NCBI GenBank assembly: GCA_900468535.1
Contig: UBTY01000027.1
Location: 1-64,000 of the forward strand
DNA: 64,000 bases
Origin: Hyphomicrobiales bacterium
GTDB taxonomy: Bacteria; Pseudomonadota; Alphaproteobacteria; Rhizobiales; Rhizobiaceae
Reading direction: 5' to 3'
Positions 8,723 through 17,627 of this stretch are shown here, one piece after another. Within the stretch, counting starts at the first letter, position 1. Every line of letters starts with the position of its first letter. Made by a program: the position numbers and the translations under genes. A model generated the notes under the pieces. It had not been told where the DNA came from. It did no database searches and saw only the letters and a list, made by a program, of their open reading frames with translations.

Positions 8723-9390
8723 TGGCGGAGATCAAAGCGCAACCTTTCGCCTTTCCGGCGAAGCCAGGTGAGCTGGCGCTTGTCGTCATCGACATGCAAC
8801 GCGACTTCGCCGAACCCGGCGGCTTCGGTGCCAGCCTCGGCAACGATGTCAGCCGCATCACAAGGATCGTGCCCGACGTCAAGCGGCTGATCCAAGGGTT
8901 CCGCGACGCCGGATTGCCCGTCATTCACACGATGGAATGCCACAAGCCGGACCTTTCCGATCTTCCGCCCGCCAAGCGCAATCGCGGCAAGCCGAGCCTG
9001 CGCATCGGTGACGATGGACCGATGGGGCGCATCCTCATCGCGGGCGAGCCGGGCACGGCGATCCTGCCGGAGCTTGCGCCTATCGATGGCGAGATCGTCA
9101 TCGAGAAGCCGGGCAAAGGCGCCTTCTATGCGACCGAACTCGGCGACGTTCTGAAGGAAAAAGGCATCACGCAGCTGGTGTTCGCAGGCGTCACGACAGA
9201 AGTCTGCGTGCAGACGACGATGCGCGAAGCCAATGATCGCGGATATGAGTGCCTTCTCGCAGAAGAGGCCACAGAGAGCTATTTTCCAGAATTCAAGGAG
9301 GCCGCCATCGCCATGATCCGCGCCCAAGGCGCGATCGTCGGATGGACGGCACATGTAGACGACATATTGGAGGTGATCGGTCATGCCTGA
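8722..9390 (+). CDS. Isochorismatase-family cysteine hydrolase, triuret hydrolase candidate
   Basis: A 222-residue paralogue of the biuret hydrolase. The triad is intact: D24 (VVIDMQRDF), K129 (IEKPGKGAF) and C162 ([10 protein letters not shown]). It lacks the [13 protein letters not shown]-terminal block of BiuH, and its C-terminal end differs, so the substrate probably differs too. Related enzymes hydrolyse triuret to carboxybiuret and ammonia (TrtA), which would feed this pathway directly. N-carbamoyl compounds and carboxybiuret are other possibilities. The ATG overlaps the ATPase stop, and the reading frame overlaps the next gene by eight bases. The triuret assignment is inference from family and neighbourhood. 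Confidence 0.75.
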   Translation: MAEIKAQPFAFPAKPGELALVVIDMQRDFAEPGGFGASLGNDVSRITRIVPDVKRLIQGFRDAGLPVIHTMECHKPDLSDLPPAKRNRGKPSLRIGDDGPMGRILIAGEPGTAILPELAPIDGEIVIEKPGKGAFYATELGDVLKEKGITQLVFAGVTTEVCVQTTMREANDRGYECLLAEEATESYFPEFKEAAIAMIRAQGAIVGWTAHVDDILEVIGHA

Positions 9391-9736
9391 GACAACGCGC
9401 GAGCTTCTGACGCTAGGCGGCTGGAAAGACCTGACTTTCTCTCCGTTTCGTGAAGAGGTGACGATCCATTGGATCCAGCCCTTCCAGGGTGATCAACCGG
9501 GAGTCGCCCTTTTGAAATACGAGGCCGGCGCCTCCGTACCACGCCACCGCCACGAGGGGCTGGAGACCATTCTGGTTCTGGAAGGCACCCAATCCGACGA
9601 AGCCGGCGATTACGGTCGCGGCAGCTACATCGTCAATGCGGCCGGAACCGAACACTCTGTCTGGAGCGATACCGGCTGCGTTGTGCTGATCCAATGGGAC
9701 CGGCCCGTGAAGATACTGGAAGAGGAAATAGCATGA
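9383..9736 (+). CDS. Small ChrR-like cupin-domain protein
   Basis: A 117-residue single cupin. The metal-binding motif is [16 protein letters not shown] (His, His and Glu ligands), and the second half (AAGTEHSVW) supplies another His. It resembles the C-terminal cupin of the anti-sigma factor ChrR, but no zinc-binding anti-sigma domain and no sigma factor gene are present. It is translationally coupled on both sides, overlapping the upstream hydrolase by eight bases and the allophanate hydrolase by four. Its place suggests an enzyme or accessory role in the pathway. The actual function is unknown. Confidence 0.8.
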   Translation: MPETTRELLTLGGWKDLTFSPFREEVTIHWIQPFQGDQPGVALLKYEAGASVPRHRHEGLETILVLEGTQSDEAGDYGRGSYIVNAAGTEHSVWSDTGCVVLIQWDRPVKILEEEIA

Positions 9737-11562
9737 CCGGCGCACCGGCTTTCGACATCGCATCACTGCACGCATTCTACGGCGGCGGCGGAACCGTTCA
9801 CGAGATCATTGATCGCGTGTTCGCGCGGCTGGCAGAGGTCAACGATCCCGGCATTTTTCTTCACCTCGCGGAACGTGAGGCGCTGCTCACCCAGGCGGAT
9901 GCGCTGGGTCCGTTTGACGCCGAGGCCAAGCCGCTTTGGGGCATCCCGTTTGCCGTGAAGGACAACATCGACGTAGCGGGCATGCCGACGACGGCGGCCT
10001 GCCCTGACTATTCCTATATTGCCGCAGCCGATGCGACCGTCGTTCGTCTGCTCAAGGAGGCCGGCGCGCTTGTCATCGGCAAGACCAACCTCGACCAGTT
10101 TGCCACTGGCCTTGTCGGCGTCCGCTCGCCCTACCCAATCCCTCGCAATGCGATCAACGCCAGTCTCGTGCCCGGCGGCTCAAGTTCCGGCTCGGCGGTC
10201 GCCACCGCGCAAGGTATCGTCAGCTTCGCGCTCGGGACGGATACGGCAGGTTCCGGTCGCATCCCGGCGGGGCTTAACAATATCGTCGGTCTAAAGCCGA
10301 GCGTCGGCGCGCTTTCGACAACCGGCGTCATACCCGCCTGCCGCACGCTCGATTGTGTGTCGATATTTGCCCTAACCGTCGACGATGCGTGGCGCGTCTT
10401 CAACACGGCCGCGCGTTACGATGCAGCGGATGCCTACTCGAAGGACATAACCGCGACCGGCTACGGTCCGCTCCCACCGGTCTTAACGATCGGTGTCCCC
10501 GCCAAGCCGGATCGCCAGTTCTTTGGCGACGCCAGCATGGAAGCGTCGTACGAAGACGCTCTCGGGATGCTGACAGCACTCGGCCATCGCGTCATCGAAG
10601 TACCGTTTGGCGATTTCTACAAGGTGGCAAACCTACTCTATGAGGGTGCCTGGGTTGCCGAACGCTACGCCGCGGTGAAGCCCTTCTTCGACAGCAACGA
10701 GGCAAGCCTCCATCCGGTTACCCGCAAGATCTATGGCGGCGCGAAGACACTCAGTGCGGCTGACGCCTTCAACGGATTCTACGCCCTCCAAGCGCTGAAG
10801 CGTACGGTACAGCCGATCATCGACTCCGTCGATCTCTTCTGCGTGCCGACAGCTCCCCGCCACTACACGCTGGCGGATCTGACCGCGGAACCGGTCCGCG
10901 AGAACTCACGGCTTGGGACCTATACCAATTTCGTCAATCTGCTCGACATGTGCGGCATCGCCGTACCGACGGGCAAGCGCGGTAACGGACTGCCGGCAAG
11001 CGTAACGCTTCTGGCGCCATCAGGCCGGGATGGTTTGACGGCAGCGCTGGCGCGCGAGATCCACCAGACGGCCGGCGTTGGACTCGGAGCGACCAACTGG
11101 CCCTTGCCCCCGACGCCGACCATAACAGCGACGGCTTCCCCGGATGGAATGATCGACCTCGTGGTCGTCGGTGCGCATCTTTCCGGCATGCAGTTGAACG
11201 TGCAATTGCGTGACCTCGATGCAGTATTCTCGCGAGAGGCGCAGACATCGAATGCCTATCGGCTCTTCGCGCTTGCCGGCCAGGTGCCGGCGAAGCCCGG
11301 GATGATCCGCGTCGAAGCCGGCGAAGGCGGTCGTATCGACGTTGAAGTCTGGCGACTGACGCCGGCTGCCTTCGGGCAATTCGTGGCAGGGATACCTTCG
11401 CCTCTCGGGATCGGTTCGATCTCGTTATCAGATGGAACGATGGTAAAAGGCTTTCTGGTGGAGCCGGCGGCGACCATCGGGGCGACCGATATCACCGGAT
11501 ACGGTGGCTGGCGCAGCTATGTGGCCGCACAGAGCGAGCAACGAACGCGAAGCGCCAGCTGA
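9733..11562 (+). CDS. atzF: Allophanate hydrolase (AtzF type)
   Basis: A 609-residue amidase-signature enzyme that converts allophanate to two ammonia and two CO2, the last step of the pathway. The Ser-cisSer-Lys triad is K76 (FAVKDNIDV), S150 (PGGSSSGSA) and S174 (DTAGSGRIPAG). The spacings of 74 and 24 residues equal those of Pseudomonas AtzF. The C-terminal domain from about residue 470 to 609 matches the extra allophanate hydrolase domain that distinguishes AtzF/DUR1,2-type enzymes from simple amidases. No biotin-dependent urea carboxylase lies nearby, so allophanate must come from biuret rather than urea. The start overlaps the cupin stop (ATGA). This gene ends the operon. Confidence 0.92.
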   Translation: MTGAPAFDIASLHAFYGGGGTVHEIIDRVFARLAEVNDPGIFLHLAEREALLTQADALGPFDAEAKPLWGIPFAVKDNIDVAGMPTTAACPDYSYIAAADATVVRLLKEAGALVIGKTNLDQFATGLVGVRSPYPIPRNAINASLVPGGSSSGSAVATAQGIVSFALGTDTAGSGRIPAGLNNIVGLKPSVGALSTTGVIPACRTLDCVSIFALTVDDAWRVFNTAARYDAADAYSKDITATGYGPLPPVLTIGVPAKPDRQFFGDASMEASYEDALGMLTALGHRVIEVPFGDFYKVANLLYEGAWVAERYAAVKPFFDSNEASLHPVTRKIYGGAKTLSAADAFNGFYALQALKRTVQPIIDSVDLFCVPTAPRHYTLADLTAEPVRENSRLGTYTNFVNLLDMCGIAVPTGKRGNGLPASVTLLAPSGRDGLTAALAREIHQTAGVGLGATNWPLPPTPTITATASPDGMIDLVVVGAHLSGMQLNVQLRDLDAVFSREAQTSNAYRLFALAGQVPAKPGMIRVEAGEGGRIDVEVWRLTPAAFGQFVAGIPSPLGIGSISLSDGTMVKGFLVEPAATIGATDITGYGGWRSYVAAQSEQRTRSAS

Positions 11563-11579
11563 TTGTGAGAAGACACGAA

Positions 11580-11606
11580 GGCGCCCGAACGTTCGTCAGG
11601 CGCTTT
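11580..11606 (+). terminator. Weak hairpin terminator after atzF
   Basis: GGCGCC-CGAAC/GTTCG-TCA-GGCGC followed by TTT forms an imperfect hairpin in the 33-bp convergent gap. It overlaps the stop codon of the opposing metallo-hydrolase gene. The short T-tract makes it a modest terminator. Confidence 0.45.
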
Positions 11607-12426
11607 CCAGTTCCTCGAACTCGATGTCAAAGCTCATCTGGTCATAAGCAGGTACGACATGATCCGGGGTCTCGGCCATGACCGTGTCGTAGTCGAGCGG
11701 CGTATGCATGTGAGTCAAAATGGCCCGCTTCGGCTTCAGGCGATCGATCCAATCCAGCGACTGCTCAAGCGACAGATGGCTCGGATGATATCGATACTGT
11801 AGCGCATCGATGATCAGCACGTCGAGATCTTGAAGTTTTACGACAGTTTCCGGCGGAAAGTCGCTGATGTCGCTGCAATAAGCGACATTGCCGATACGGA
11901 ATCCCAATGAGGTGATGTCACCGTGTTGCTGCGTATGCGGCAGGAAGGAAATCGTACCCCCGGCACCACTGATCCGCACCGGGACGTCGTTGCTCTCGAT
12001 GATCCTGGGTTCAACGATCGGCGGATAATTGCTGCCGGGTGGCGTCTCCATGCAGTAACCGAAACCCTGGCGGATGCGGTCCATGGTTTCCTTGTTCGCG
12101 TGGATCGGAACGCGCTGCTGGGCTTCATAGAAGTAGCCGCGCAAGTCGTCCAGGCCATGGATGTGGTCTGCATGAGGGTGGGTGTAGAGCACCGCATCGA
12201 TATGCGTCACGCCTGCGGCGATCATCTGCTCGCGAAAATCCGGACCGGTGTCGATGACGACGGCCGTGACGCCGCCGTTATCGTCGAATTGCTGGACCAT
12301 GAAGGCGGCGCGAGTGCGGCGGTTCTTCGGATTGGCAGGATCGCAGGCACCCCAATCGCCGGTGATACGGGGAACGCCCGGTGACGACGAACAGCCGAGA
12401 ATGGTGAAGCGTCGTCTATATCCCAC
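11596..12426 (-). CDS. MBL-fold metallo-hydrolase (PhnP-like phosphodiesterase family)
   Basis: A 276-residue metallo-beta-lactamase-fold protein with the metal site THPHADHIHGLDD and later conserved His and Asp residues (LPHTQQHGD, CSDISD, LTHMHTP). The N-terminal ILGCSSSPGVPR is typical of the PhnP/cyclic phosphodiesterase branch. No phosphonate genes are near, so the substrate is unknown. It starts with GTG four bases after the tatD-like stop, with AAGGA upstream. It forms the last gene of the metG-tatD-MBL group. Confidence 0.85.
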   Translation of the reverse strand: MGYRRRFTILGCSSSPGVPRITGDWGACDPANPKNRRTRAAFMVQQFDDNGGVTAVVIDTGPDFREQMIAAGVTHIDAVLYTHPHADHIHGLDDLRGYFYEAQQRVPIHANKETMDRIRQGFGYCMETPPGSNYPPIVEPRIIESNDVPVRISGAGGTISFLPHTQQHGDITSLGFRIGNVAYCSDISDFPPETVVKLQDLDVLIIDALQYRYHPSHLSLEQSLDWIDRLKPKRAILTHMHTPLDYDTVMAETPDHVVPAYDQMSFDIEFEELESA

Positions 12427-12430
12427 GCTG

Positions 12431-13213
12431 CTAGATCCTTGGCATCTTTGAGAAAATGCGGAACGCGTTGTCGGTCGTGATTTTCGCCATTTCGGCGTAG
12501 CTGAGCCCGAGCGTTTCGGCCAACACCTCGGCGGTGTTCACCACGTAGGACGGTTCGTTGCGCTTGCCCCGCCAGCGCTTCGGCGCGAGATATGGCGCAT
12601 CGGTCTCGACCAGCAAACGATCGTGCGGAATCGTCTTGGCGATGTCGCGCAACTCTTCCGATTTCGGGAATGTCAAAATGCCCGAGAACGAGATGTAGCC
12701 TCCGAGTTCGACGCCGACCCTTGCAAGCTCCGCGCCCGCCGAGAAGCAGTGTAGAATGAAGGGAAATGCACCCTTAGCTGTTTCCTCGGTCAGGATCGCC
12801 GCCATGTCTTCATCGGCGCTGCGGCTATGAATGACCAGCGGAAGCTTCGTCTCACGCGCGGCGGCGATATGACGGCGGAACCCTGTCTGTTGGTCCTCAG
12901 GCTTCTGCGTATCGTAGAAGTAATCCAGACCGGCCTCGCCGATAGCGACGACCTTCGCGTGGGCATTGGCGAGGCGTACGAGATCCTCGGTCTGGATATC
13001 GAGTTCTTCGTTCGCGCTGTTCGGATGCGTGCCAACCGAACAGAAGACCGACGGGTATTTTTCGGTGATGGCGAGAAGGCCGTCGAGCTTGCGCACGCGC
13101 GTCGAGATCGTCACCATCTGCTTGACGCCGGCATCGTGAGCGCGCCTGACGATCTCGTCGCGCTCCTCTTCGAAGTCGGCGAAATCCAGATGGCAATGCG
13201 TATCGATCAGCAT
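12431..13213 (-). CDS. TatD-family metal-dependent hydrolase
   Basis: A 260-residue TIM-barrel hydrolase of the TatD DNase/YcfH group. The metal ligands are visible as DTHCHLDF at the very N-terminus, a catalytic Glu in IGEAGLDYFYD, VIHSR and LHCFS with His ligands, and ETDAPYL near residue 205. Family members act as 3'-5' exonucleases or D-aminoacyl-tRNA deacylase-like enzymes. I chose the internal ATG giving MLIDTHCHLD, preceded by GAGGAC, over a longer frame that intrudes into metG. The gene follows metG by seven bases. Confidence 0.9.
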   Translation of the reverse strand: MLIDTHCHLDFADFEEERDEIVRRAHDAGVKQMVTISTRVRKLDGLLAITEKYPSVFCSVGTHPNSANEELDIQTEDLVRLANAHAKVVAIGEAGLDYFYDTQKPEDQQTGFRRHIAAARETKLPLVIHSRSADEDMAAILTEETAKGAFPFILHCFSAGAELARVGVELGGYISFSGILTFPKSEELRDIAKTIPHDRLLVETDAPYLAPKRWRGKRNEPSYVVNTAEVLAETLGLSYAEMAKITTDNAFRIFSKMPRI

Positions 13214-13220
13214 GACGTCC

Positions 13221-14780
13221 TCACGCTTCCGGCGCGACGTAACGCGGGAAGACTGGCGTCGGTGCTTCAAGCTCGGTGCCTACGATGAGGCGGCCGGCTT
13301 CGCCGAGTGCTGCGAAATCGCGCTTGTCGGCGGGTGCAGCAACGAGATCCAGCAGCTTGCCTGCCGATTCCGGCATGAAAGGCTGCAGCAGGATGGCGAT
13401 CTGGCGGACGACTTCAGCCGTGACATAGAGGACAGTACCCATGCGAGCGGGATCGGTCTTCTTCAGGGCCCAAGGCTGCTGGCCGGCGAAGTAGCGGTCT
13501 GTTTCCGAAACAACCGCAATGATCGAGGCCAGGGCGCGGTGAATGAGCTGCTTACCCATATCGTCGCGCGTCGAGGCGAGCAGTGCGTCGGCGGCATCGA
13601 GCATCGCCTTGTCCTCGTCCGTCAGCGGACCGCATTCAGGAATCTTTCCGTCGCAATTCTTGCCGATCATCGACAGGGAGCGGCTCGCCAGATTACCGAT
13701 GCCGTTGGCGAGGTCGGAATTGATACGGGTGCCGATCGCCTCTTCGCTGTAGCTGCCATCCTGACCGAACGATACTTCACGCAGGAAGAAGTAGCGCACC
13801 TGATCGAGACCGAAATGGTTCACCAGGTTGACGGGATCGACGACGTTGCCGAGCGATTTCGACATCTTCTCGCCCTTGTTGAGCAGGAAGCCGTGCGCAA
13901 AGACCCGCTTCGGCAGCGGCAGCTTCGCCGACATCAGGAAAGCAGGCCAATAGACCGCGTGGAAGCGGATGATGTCCTTGCCGATGATGTGAACATCGGC
14001 TGGCCAATACTTGGCGCGGGGACCGTTGCGGTCCTCTATATAGCCCGTCGCGGTGATGTAGTTGGTCAGGGCGTCGACCCAGACGTACATGACGTGATCG
14101 GGATCGTTGGGTACCTTGATGCCCCAGTCGAAGGTCGTGCGCGAGATTGACAGATCCTTCAGGCCCGACTTCACGAACGAGATGACTTCATTGCGACGCT
14201 CAGCCGGACCGATGAAATCCGGATTGGCTTCGTAGAGCGCGAGCAGCTTGTCCTGGTATTCCGAGAGCTTGAAGAAGTAGCTCGCCTCTTCAACCCATTC
14301 GACAGGCGTACCCTGCGGACCGTAGCGCACGCCGTCGGCACGCAGCTCCGTTTCGTTCTCCTGATAGTAGGCTTCGTCGCGCACCGAGTACCAGCCGGCG
14401 TAGGAATCCTTGTAGATATCGCCGTTGTCGGCCATCAGGTTCCAAATGTTTCGCGACGTTTCGTGGTGACGCTCCTGTGTCGTGCGAATGAAATCGTCGT
14501 TCGAGGCATTGAGCAGCGTCGCCATTGCCTGGAACTCGCCGGAGTTGCGGTCTGCAAGCTCCTGCGGCGAGATGTCTTCGGCGCGCGCCGTCTGCTGCAT
14601 CTTCTGACCGTGCTCGTCGGTGCCCGTCAGAAAGAAGACATCCTTGCCGTCGAGGCGCTGGTAGCGCGCCATGGCATCCGTCGCGATCAGTTCGTAGGCG
14701 TGACCGATATGCGGCTTGCCGTTCGGGTAGGAAATCGCGGTGGTGATGTAGAAGGGTGTCTTGTCTGTCATGGCGGCCAT
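13221..14780 (-). CDS. metG: Methionyl-tRNA synthetase
   Basis: A 519-residue class I aminoacyl-tRNA synthetase that charges tRNA-Met. The HIGH signature is PHIGHAYE near residue 23, and KMSKS appears as [10 protein letters not shown] near residue 305. The length matches the short bacterial form without the C-terminal dimerisation domain. Two in-frame ATGs nine bases apart are candidate starts; the second (14771) gives the usual [11 protein letters not shown] terminus. It sits in a metG-tatD-MBL group and is convergent with nothing upstream but a divergent permease gene. Confidence 0.96.
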   Translation of the reverse strand: MAAMTDKTPFYITTAISYPNGKPHIGHAYELIATDAMARYQRLDGKDVFFLTGTDEHGQKMQQTARAEDISPQELADRNSGEFQAMATLLNASNDDFIRTTQERHHETSRNIWNLMADNGDIYKDSYAGWYSVRDEAYYQENETELRADGVRYGPQGTPVEWVEEASYFFKLSEYQDKLLALYEANPDFIGPAERRNEVISFVKSGLKDLSISRTTFDWGIKVPNDPDHVMYVWVDALTNYITATGYIEDRNGPRAKYWPADVHIIGKDIIRFHAVYWPAFLMSAKLPLPKRVFAHGFLLNKGEKMSKSLGNVVDPVNLVNHFGLDQVRYFFLREVSFGQDGSYSEEAIGTRINSDLANGIGNLASRSLSMIGKNCDGKIPECGPLTDEDKAMLDAADALLASTRDDMGKQLIHRALASIIAVVSETDRYFAGQQPWALKKTDPARMGTVLYVTAEVVRQIAILLQPFMPESAGKLLDLVAAPADKRDFAALGEAGRLIVGTELEAPTPVFPRYVAPEA

Positions 14781-15008
14781 TCGTGTCCGGCTTACTCTAT
14801 AAAATTTATCAGCCGCTCTTAGCGCATGTGGCCACGAAGCGAAACACTAAGTTTCATGCCGGCCGGGGATTTGACTATGAAGCCCGCAGTGCGCTTGACT
14901 CGCTTTTTTCATCGCTCTAGGCAGGAGAGAAAGAAGACAGGGCAACAGCGACGTGACATCCAAAGCACCCCGCAGCAGCGTTTTCAACGTAGGCTCGAGG
15001 GCCACGGC

Positions 15009-15806
15009 TTGACCCTGGCCAGTTTTGATCCTCTTTACTCCCTTTCCGGGCTGCTTGTCGGCGCGCTTGTGGGCATTACAGGCGTTGGCGGCGGATCTTT
15101 GATGACACCGCTTCTTGTCCTTCTGTTCGGCGTGCATCCGGCGACAGCGGTCGGTACCGATCTCCTCTACGCCGCAGTCACAAAGAGCGCGGGCACCGCT
15201 GTTCACGGCATCCATGGCCGCATCAATTGGCGCGTCGTCGGCTGTCTTGCGGCCGGCAGCGTTCCGGCAGCGCTTGTGATGCTCTGGCTGATGGCAGGTG
15301 TCGACCGCAAAAGCATCGAAGTCGCCCACACGATCACGACGGCACTCGGTTGGTTGCTCGTCATGACGGCTTTCATGCTGGTTTTCCGCAAGCAGGTTCT
15401 CGCTATGGCCCAGCGCTCGATGGGGGAACGCCCGCCCCTGCGTCCGGCAACCATCATGGTTCTTACGACCCTACTCGGGCTCGCGCTGGGAGTTCTCGTC
15501 ACCCTGACATCAGTCGGAGCCGGCGCGCTTGGCGTCACGGTACTGCTGATCCTCTACCCTCGCCTCGATGTCCGGGAGATCGTCGGCTCGGATATCGTCC
15601 ACGCCGTCCCGCTCACCTTCATCGGCGGCATGGGATACTGGATGATCGGCGAGATCGACTGGGGCATGCTACTCGCCCTGCTCGTCGGTTCCATTCCCGG
15701 AATCATCGCCGGCAGCCTGCTCGCGCCGAAACTGCACGAGCGAACGATCCGGCTCGTGCTTGCGGCAACGCTCGCCGTGGTGGCCTGGAAACTGCTTACC
15801 GGTTGA
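15009..15806 (+). CDS. TauE/SafE-family sulfite/anion exporter
   Basis: An inner-membrane permease of about 265 residues. It has the two half-repeats of the TauE family, each beginning with a glycine-rich segment (GALVGITGVGGGSLMTP and VTLTSVGAGALG), and about eight membrane segments. The open frame extends 61 codons further upstream, but that part is basic and unlike the family. I therefore place the start at a TTG preceded by CGAGG, directly before SFDPLYSLSG. An ATG at 14874 is the alternative. Substrate (sulfite, sulfoacetate or another anion) cannot be told. The stop abuts that of holB. Confidence 0.82.
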   Translation: MTLASFDPLYSLSGLLVGALVGITGVGGGSLMTPLLVLLFGVHPATAVGTDLLYAAVTKSAGTAVHGIHGRINWRVVGCLAAGSVPAALVMLWLMAGVDRKSIEVAHTITTALGWLLVMTAFMLVFRKQVLAMAQRSMGERPPLRPATIMVLTTLLGLALGVLVTLTSVGAGALGVTVLLILYPRLDVREIVGSDIVHAVPLTFIGGMGYWMIGEIDWGMLLALLVGSIPGIIAGSLLAPKLHERTIRLVLAATLAVVAWKLLTG

Positions 15807-16829
15807 TCAGCTCGGCTGCTTGATATCGCCAAGGATACTCAGGATAGTTTGCTTGCGGTCGAGGTTGTAGGCGTCCGATACCGTCAATCTGTTCACGATA
15901 TCCGAATAGAGCCGCGAGAACCTTTCGGCGGTTACGACCTCGCCCGCAATCGCAGCCGATCGCGCGCGGCTCATGAGGTCATCGCCGACGTGACTCGTGA
16001 AAAACTCGAATATCGTCTCGCTTTCCTTACCGGAAAGCGCGTCAGCCAAGCGGTGCATCGCGCGCCGTGCGGCGGGACCCTGCGACGACAGGACGTCGTT
16101 GTAGGCGCTGATGATTTCGCCGCCGCCATAGTTGATGAGCTTCAGCGCCTCCCCGACGCTGCCGTTCGCGGCCGAAAGCAGCGCCTGATCTCCGGCATCG
16201 ATACCAAGATGGTCGAGAGCTCTCGCAAGCGCCTCATCGCTCAGTGGCGCGAGCTTCAACGGCAGGCAGCGCGATCGGATGGTCGGCAGCAGCTTGCCGG
16301 GCGCGTGCGAAATCAACAGGAAGAGCGCGCGCTTCGGCGGTTCCTCCAGTATCTTCAAGATCGCATTGGCCGCATTGCGGTTCATGTCGTCGGCGGGATC
16401 GATGATCACGATGCGCCAGTTGCCGGTGCCCGACGTCTGCGAGAAGAAACGACCAGCCTTGCGGACCTCGTCGACAGTAATCGCCGATTTGACCTTGCCG
16501 GTCTTCTCGTCGACCGGTCTCGCCAAGTAGAGCAGGTTGTGAGACGCACCCGAAGCGATCTGTCTGCTTACTGCCGAATTGAGGTCCGGGTCACCGATTG
16601 TCGTTGGTGCCGTTGCCGGATCCGGATGGGACAGGACGTGATTGGCAAATCGAAAGGCAAGCGTTGCCTTACCGATGCCTTCTGGTCCTTCGATGAGCAC
16701 CGCGTGATGCCCTTTGCCCGATCGATAGGATTGCGCCAGGAAGGCTTCCGCCTCCCCGTGGCCGAACAGTTTCGTGTTCTCGGGCTGCCAGATGGCGCCG
16801 TCGAGGAGCCCGGGACGTTCCTCACTCAT
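15807..16829 (-). CDS. holB: DNA polymerase III delta-prime subunit
   Basis: A 340-residue clamp-loader subunit of the AAA+ family. A P-loop-like segment ([15 protein letters not shown]) lies near residue 45, and SRCLPLKL with the preceding TIRSRC forms the sensor region of the clamp loader. The [20 protein letters not shown] stretch is diagnostic. It overlaps the end of tmk by eight bases, a common rhizobial tmk-holB pair. Its stop codon abuts the opposing TauE-like gene. Confidence 0.93.
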   Translation of the reverse strand: MSEERPGLLDGAIWQPENTKLFGHGEAEAFLAQSYRSGKGHHAVLIEGPEGIGKATLAFRFANHVLSHPDPATAPTTIGDPDLNSAVSRQIASGASHNLLYLARPVDEKTGKVKSAITVDEVRKAGRFFSQTSGTGNWRIVIIDPADDMNRNAANAILKILEEPPKRALFLLISHAPGKLLPTIRSRCLPLKLAPLSDEALARALDHLGIDAGDQALLSAANGSVGEALKLINYGGGEIISAYNDVLSSQGPAARRAMHRLADALSGKESETIFEFFTSHVGDDLMSRARSAAIAGEVVTAERFSRLYSDIVNRLTVSDAYNLDRKQTILSILGDIKQPS

Positions 16830-17499
16830 GAACCGTCTCCGCGATCTTTGTTTTGAGTGGCAGTCGCCGTTCGACGATCGTCAGCACATCGGCCGCGATG
16901 ACATCCTCGGGGCGCAGTGCGTCCAGCACATGGCAGCGCTCCGGTTCGCGGGCGGCGATGTCGAGAAAGGCCTCGCGCCGCTTCTCGTGCGTTTCCAATT
17001 CTTCTCTCTCGAAACGATCCGGCGCAACAGCCACGGCAGCGCCTCGGCGCGAAGCCCGTTCCAGACCGGCCTTGGCCGGGAGATCAAGAATTACGGTGCA
17101 ATCCGGCATGACGCCATTGATGGCCACACGCTGAAGCGTCTCGATGAATTCGGGCTCGAGGTTGCCGGTAATACCCTGATAAACCCGGGACGAATCCATG
17201 AAACGATCGCAAAGGACGACTTTCCCCGCGTTCAGGGCAGGACGAATGACACCTTCGACATGATCGTTGCGCGCGGCTGCGAAAAGAATCGCTTCCATTC
17301 GTGTGCCAAATGGCTGCGCGGCACCCGACAGGAGAACATGGCGTACTGCTTCGGCGCCGGGAGACCCTCCCGGTTCGCGCGTCAGCAAGACATCGAAGCC
17401 GCGTGAGCGCAGCGATTCCGCCAGTCTGCGGATCTGCGTGGACTTCCCGGCACCTTCGCCGCCCTCAAATGTAACAAACAATCCTGTGCCGGACGACAA
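16822..17499 (-). CDS. tmk: Thymidylate kinase
   Basis: A 225-residue dTMP kinase that makes dTDP for DNA synthesis. The P-loop is [12 protein letters not shown] at residues 9-20, and the DR(F/Y) motif appears as [10 protein letters not shown] followed by the LID region. No clean ATG fits the family start. A TTG six bases after AGGAAG gives [13 protein letters not shown], which is the best choice; an ATG at 17529 is the alternative. It is followed by overlapping holB and preceded by the carboxypeptidase-like gene. Confidence 0.94.
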   Translation of the reverse strand: MSSGTGLFVTFEGGEGAGKSTQIRRLAESLRSRGFDVLLTREPGGSPGAEAVRHVLLSGAAQPFGTRMEAILFAAARNDHVEGVIRPALNAGKVVLCDRFMDSSRVYQGITGNLEPEFIETLQRVAINGVMPDCTVILDLPAKAGLERASRRGAAVAVAPDRFEREELETHEKRREAFLDIAAREPERCHVLDALRPEDVIAADVLTIVERRLPLKTKIAETVHE

Positions 17500-17627
17500 T
17501 GATAACTTCCTGCATGTTCGCGCCCGCATCGCGCTATCGGCGTACATCTACAGGAAGATTATGGCCAGCGGAACCGCGTTGCGAAGATCTCCCTGCTTTC
17601 CCGCAGGATTGACCATCAATATGGCGA

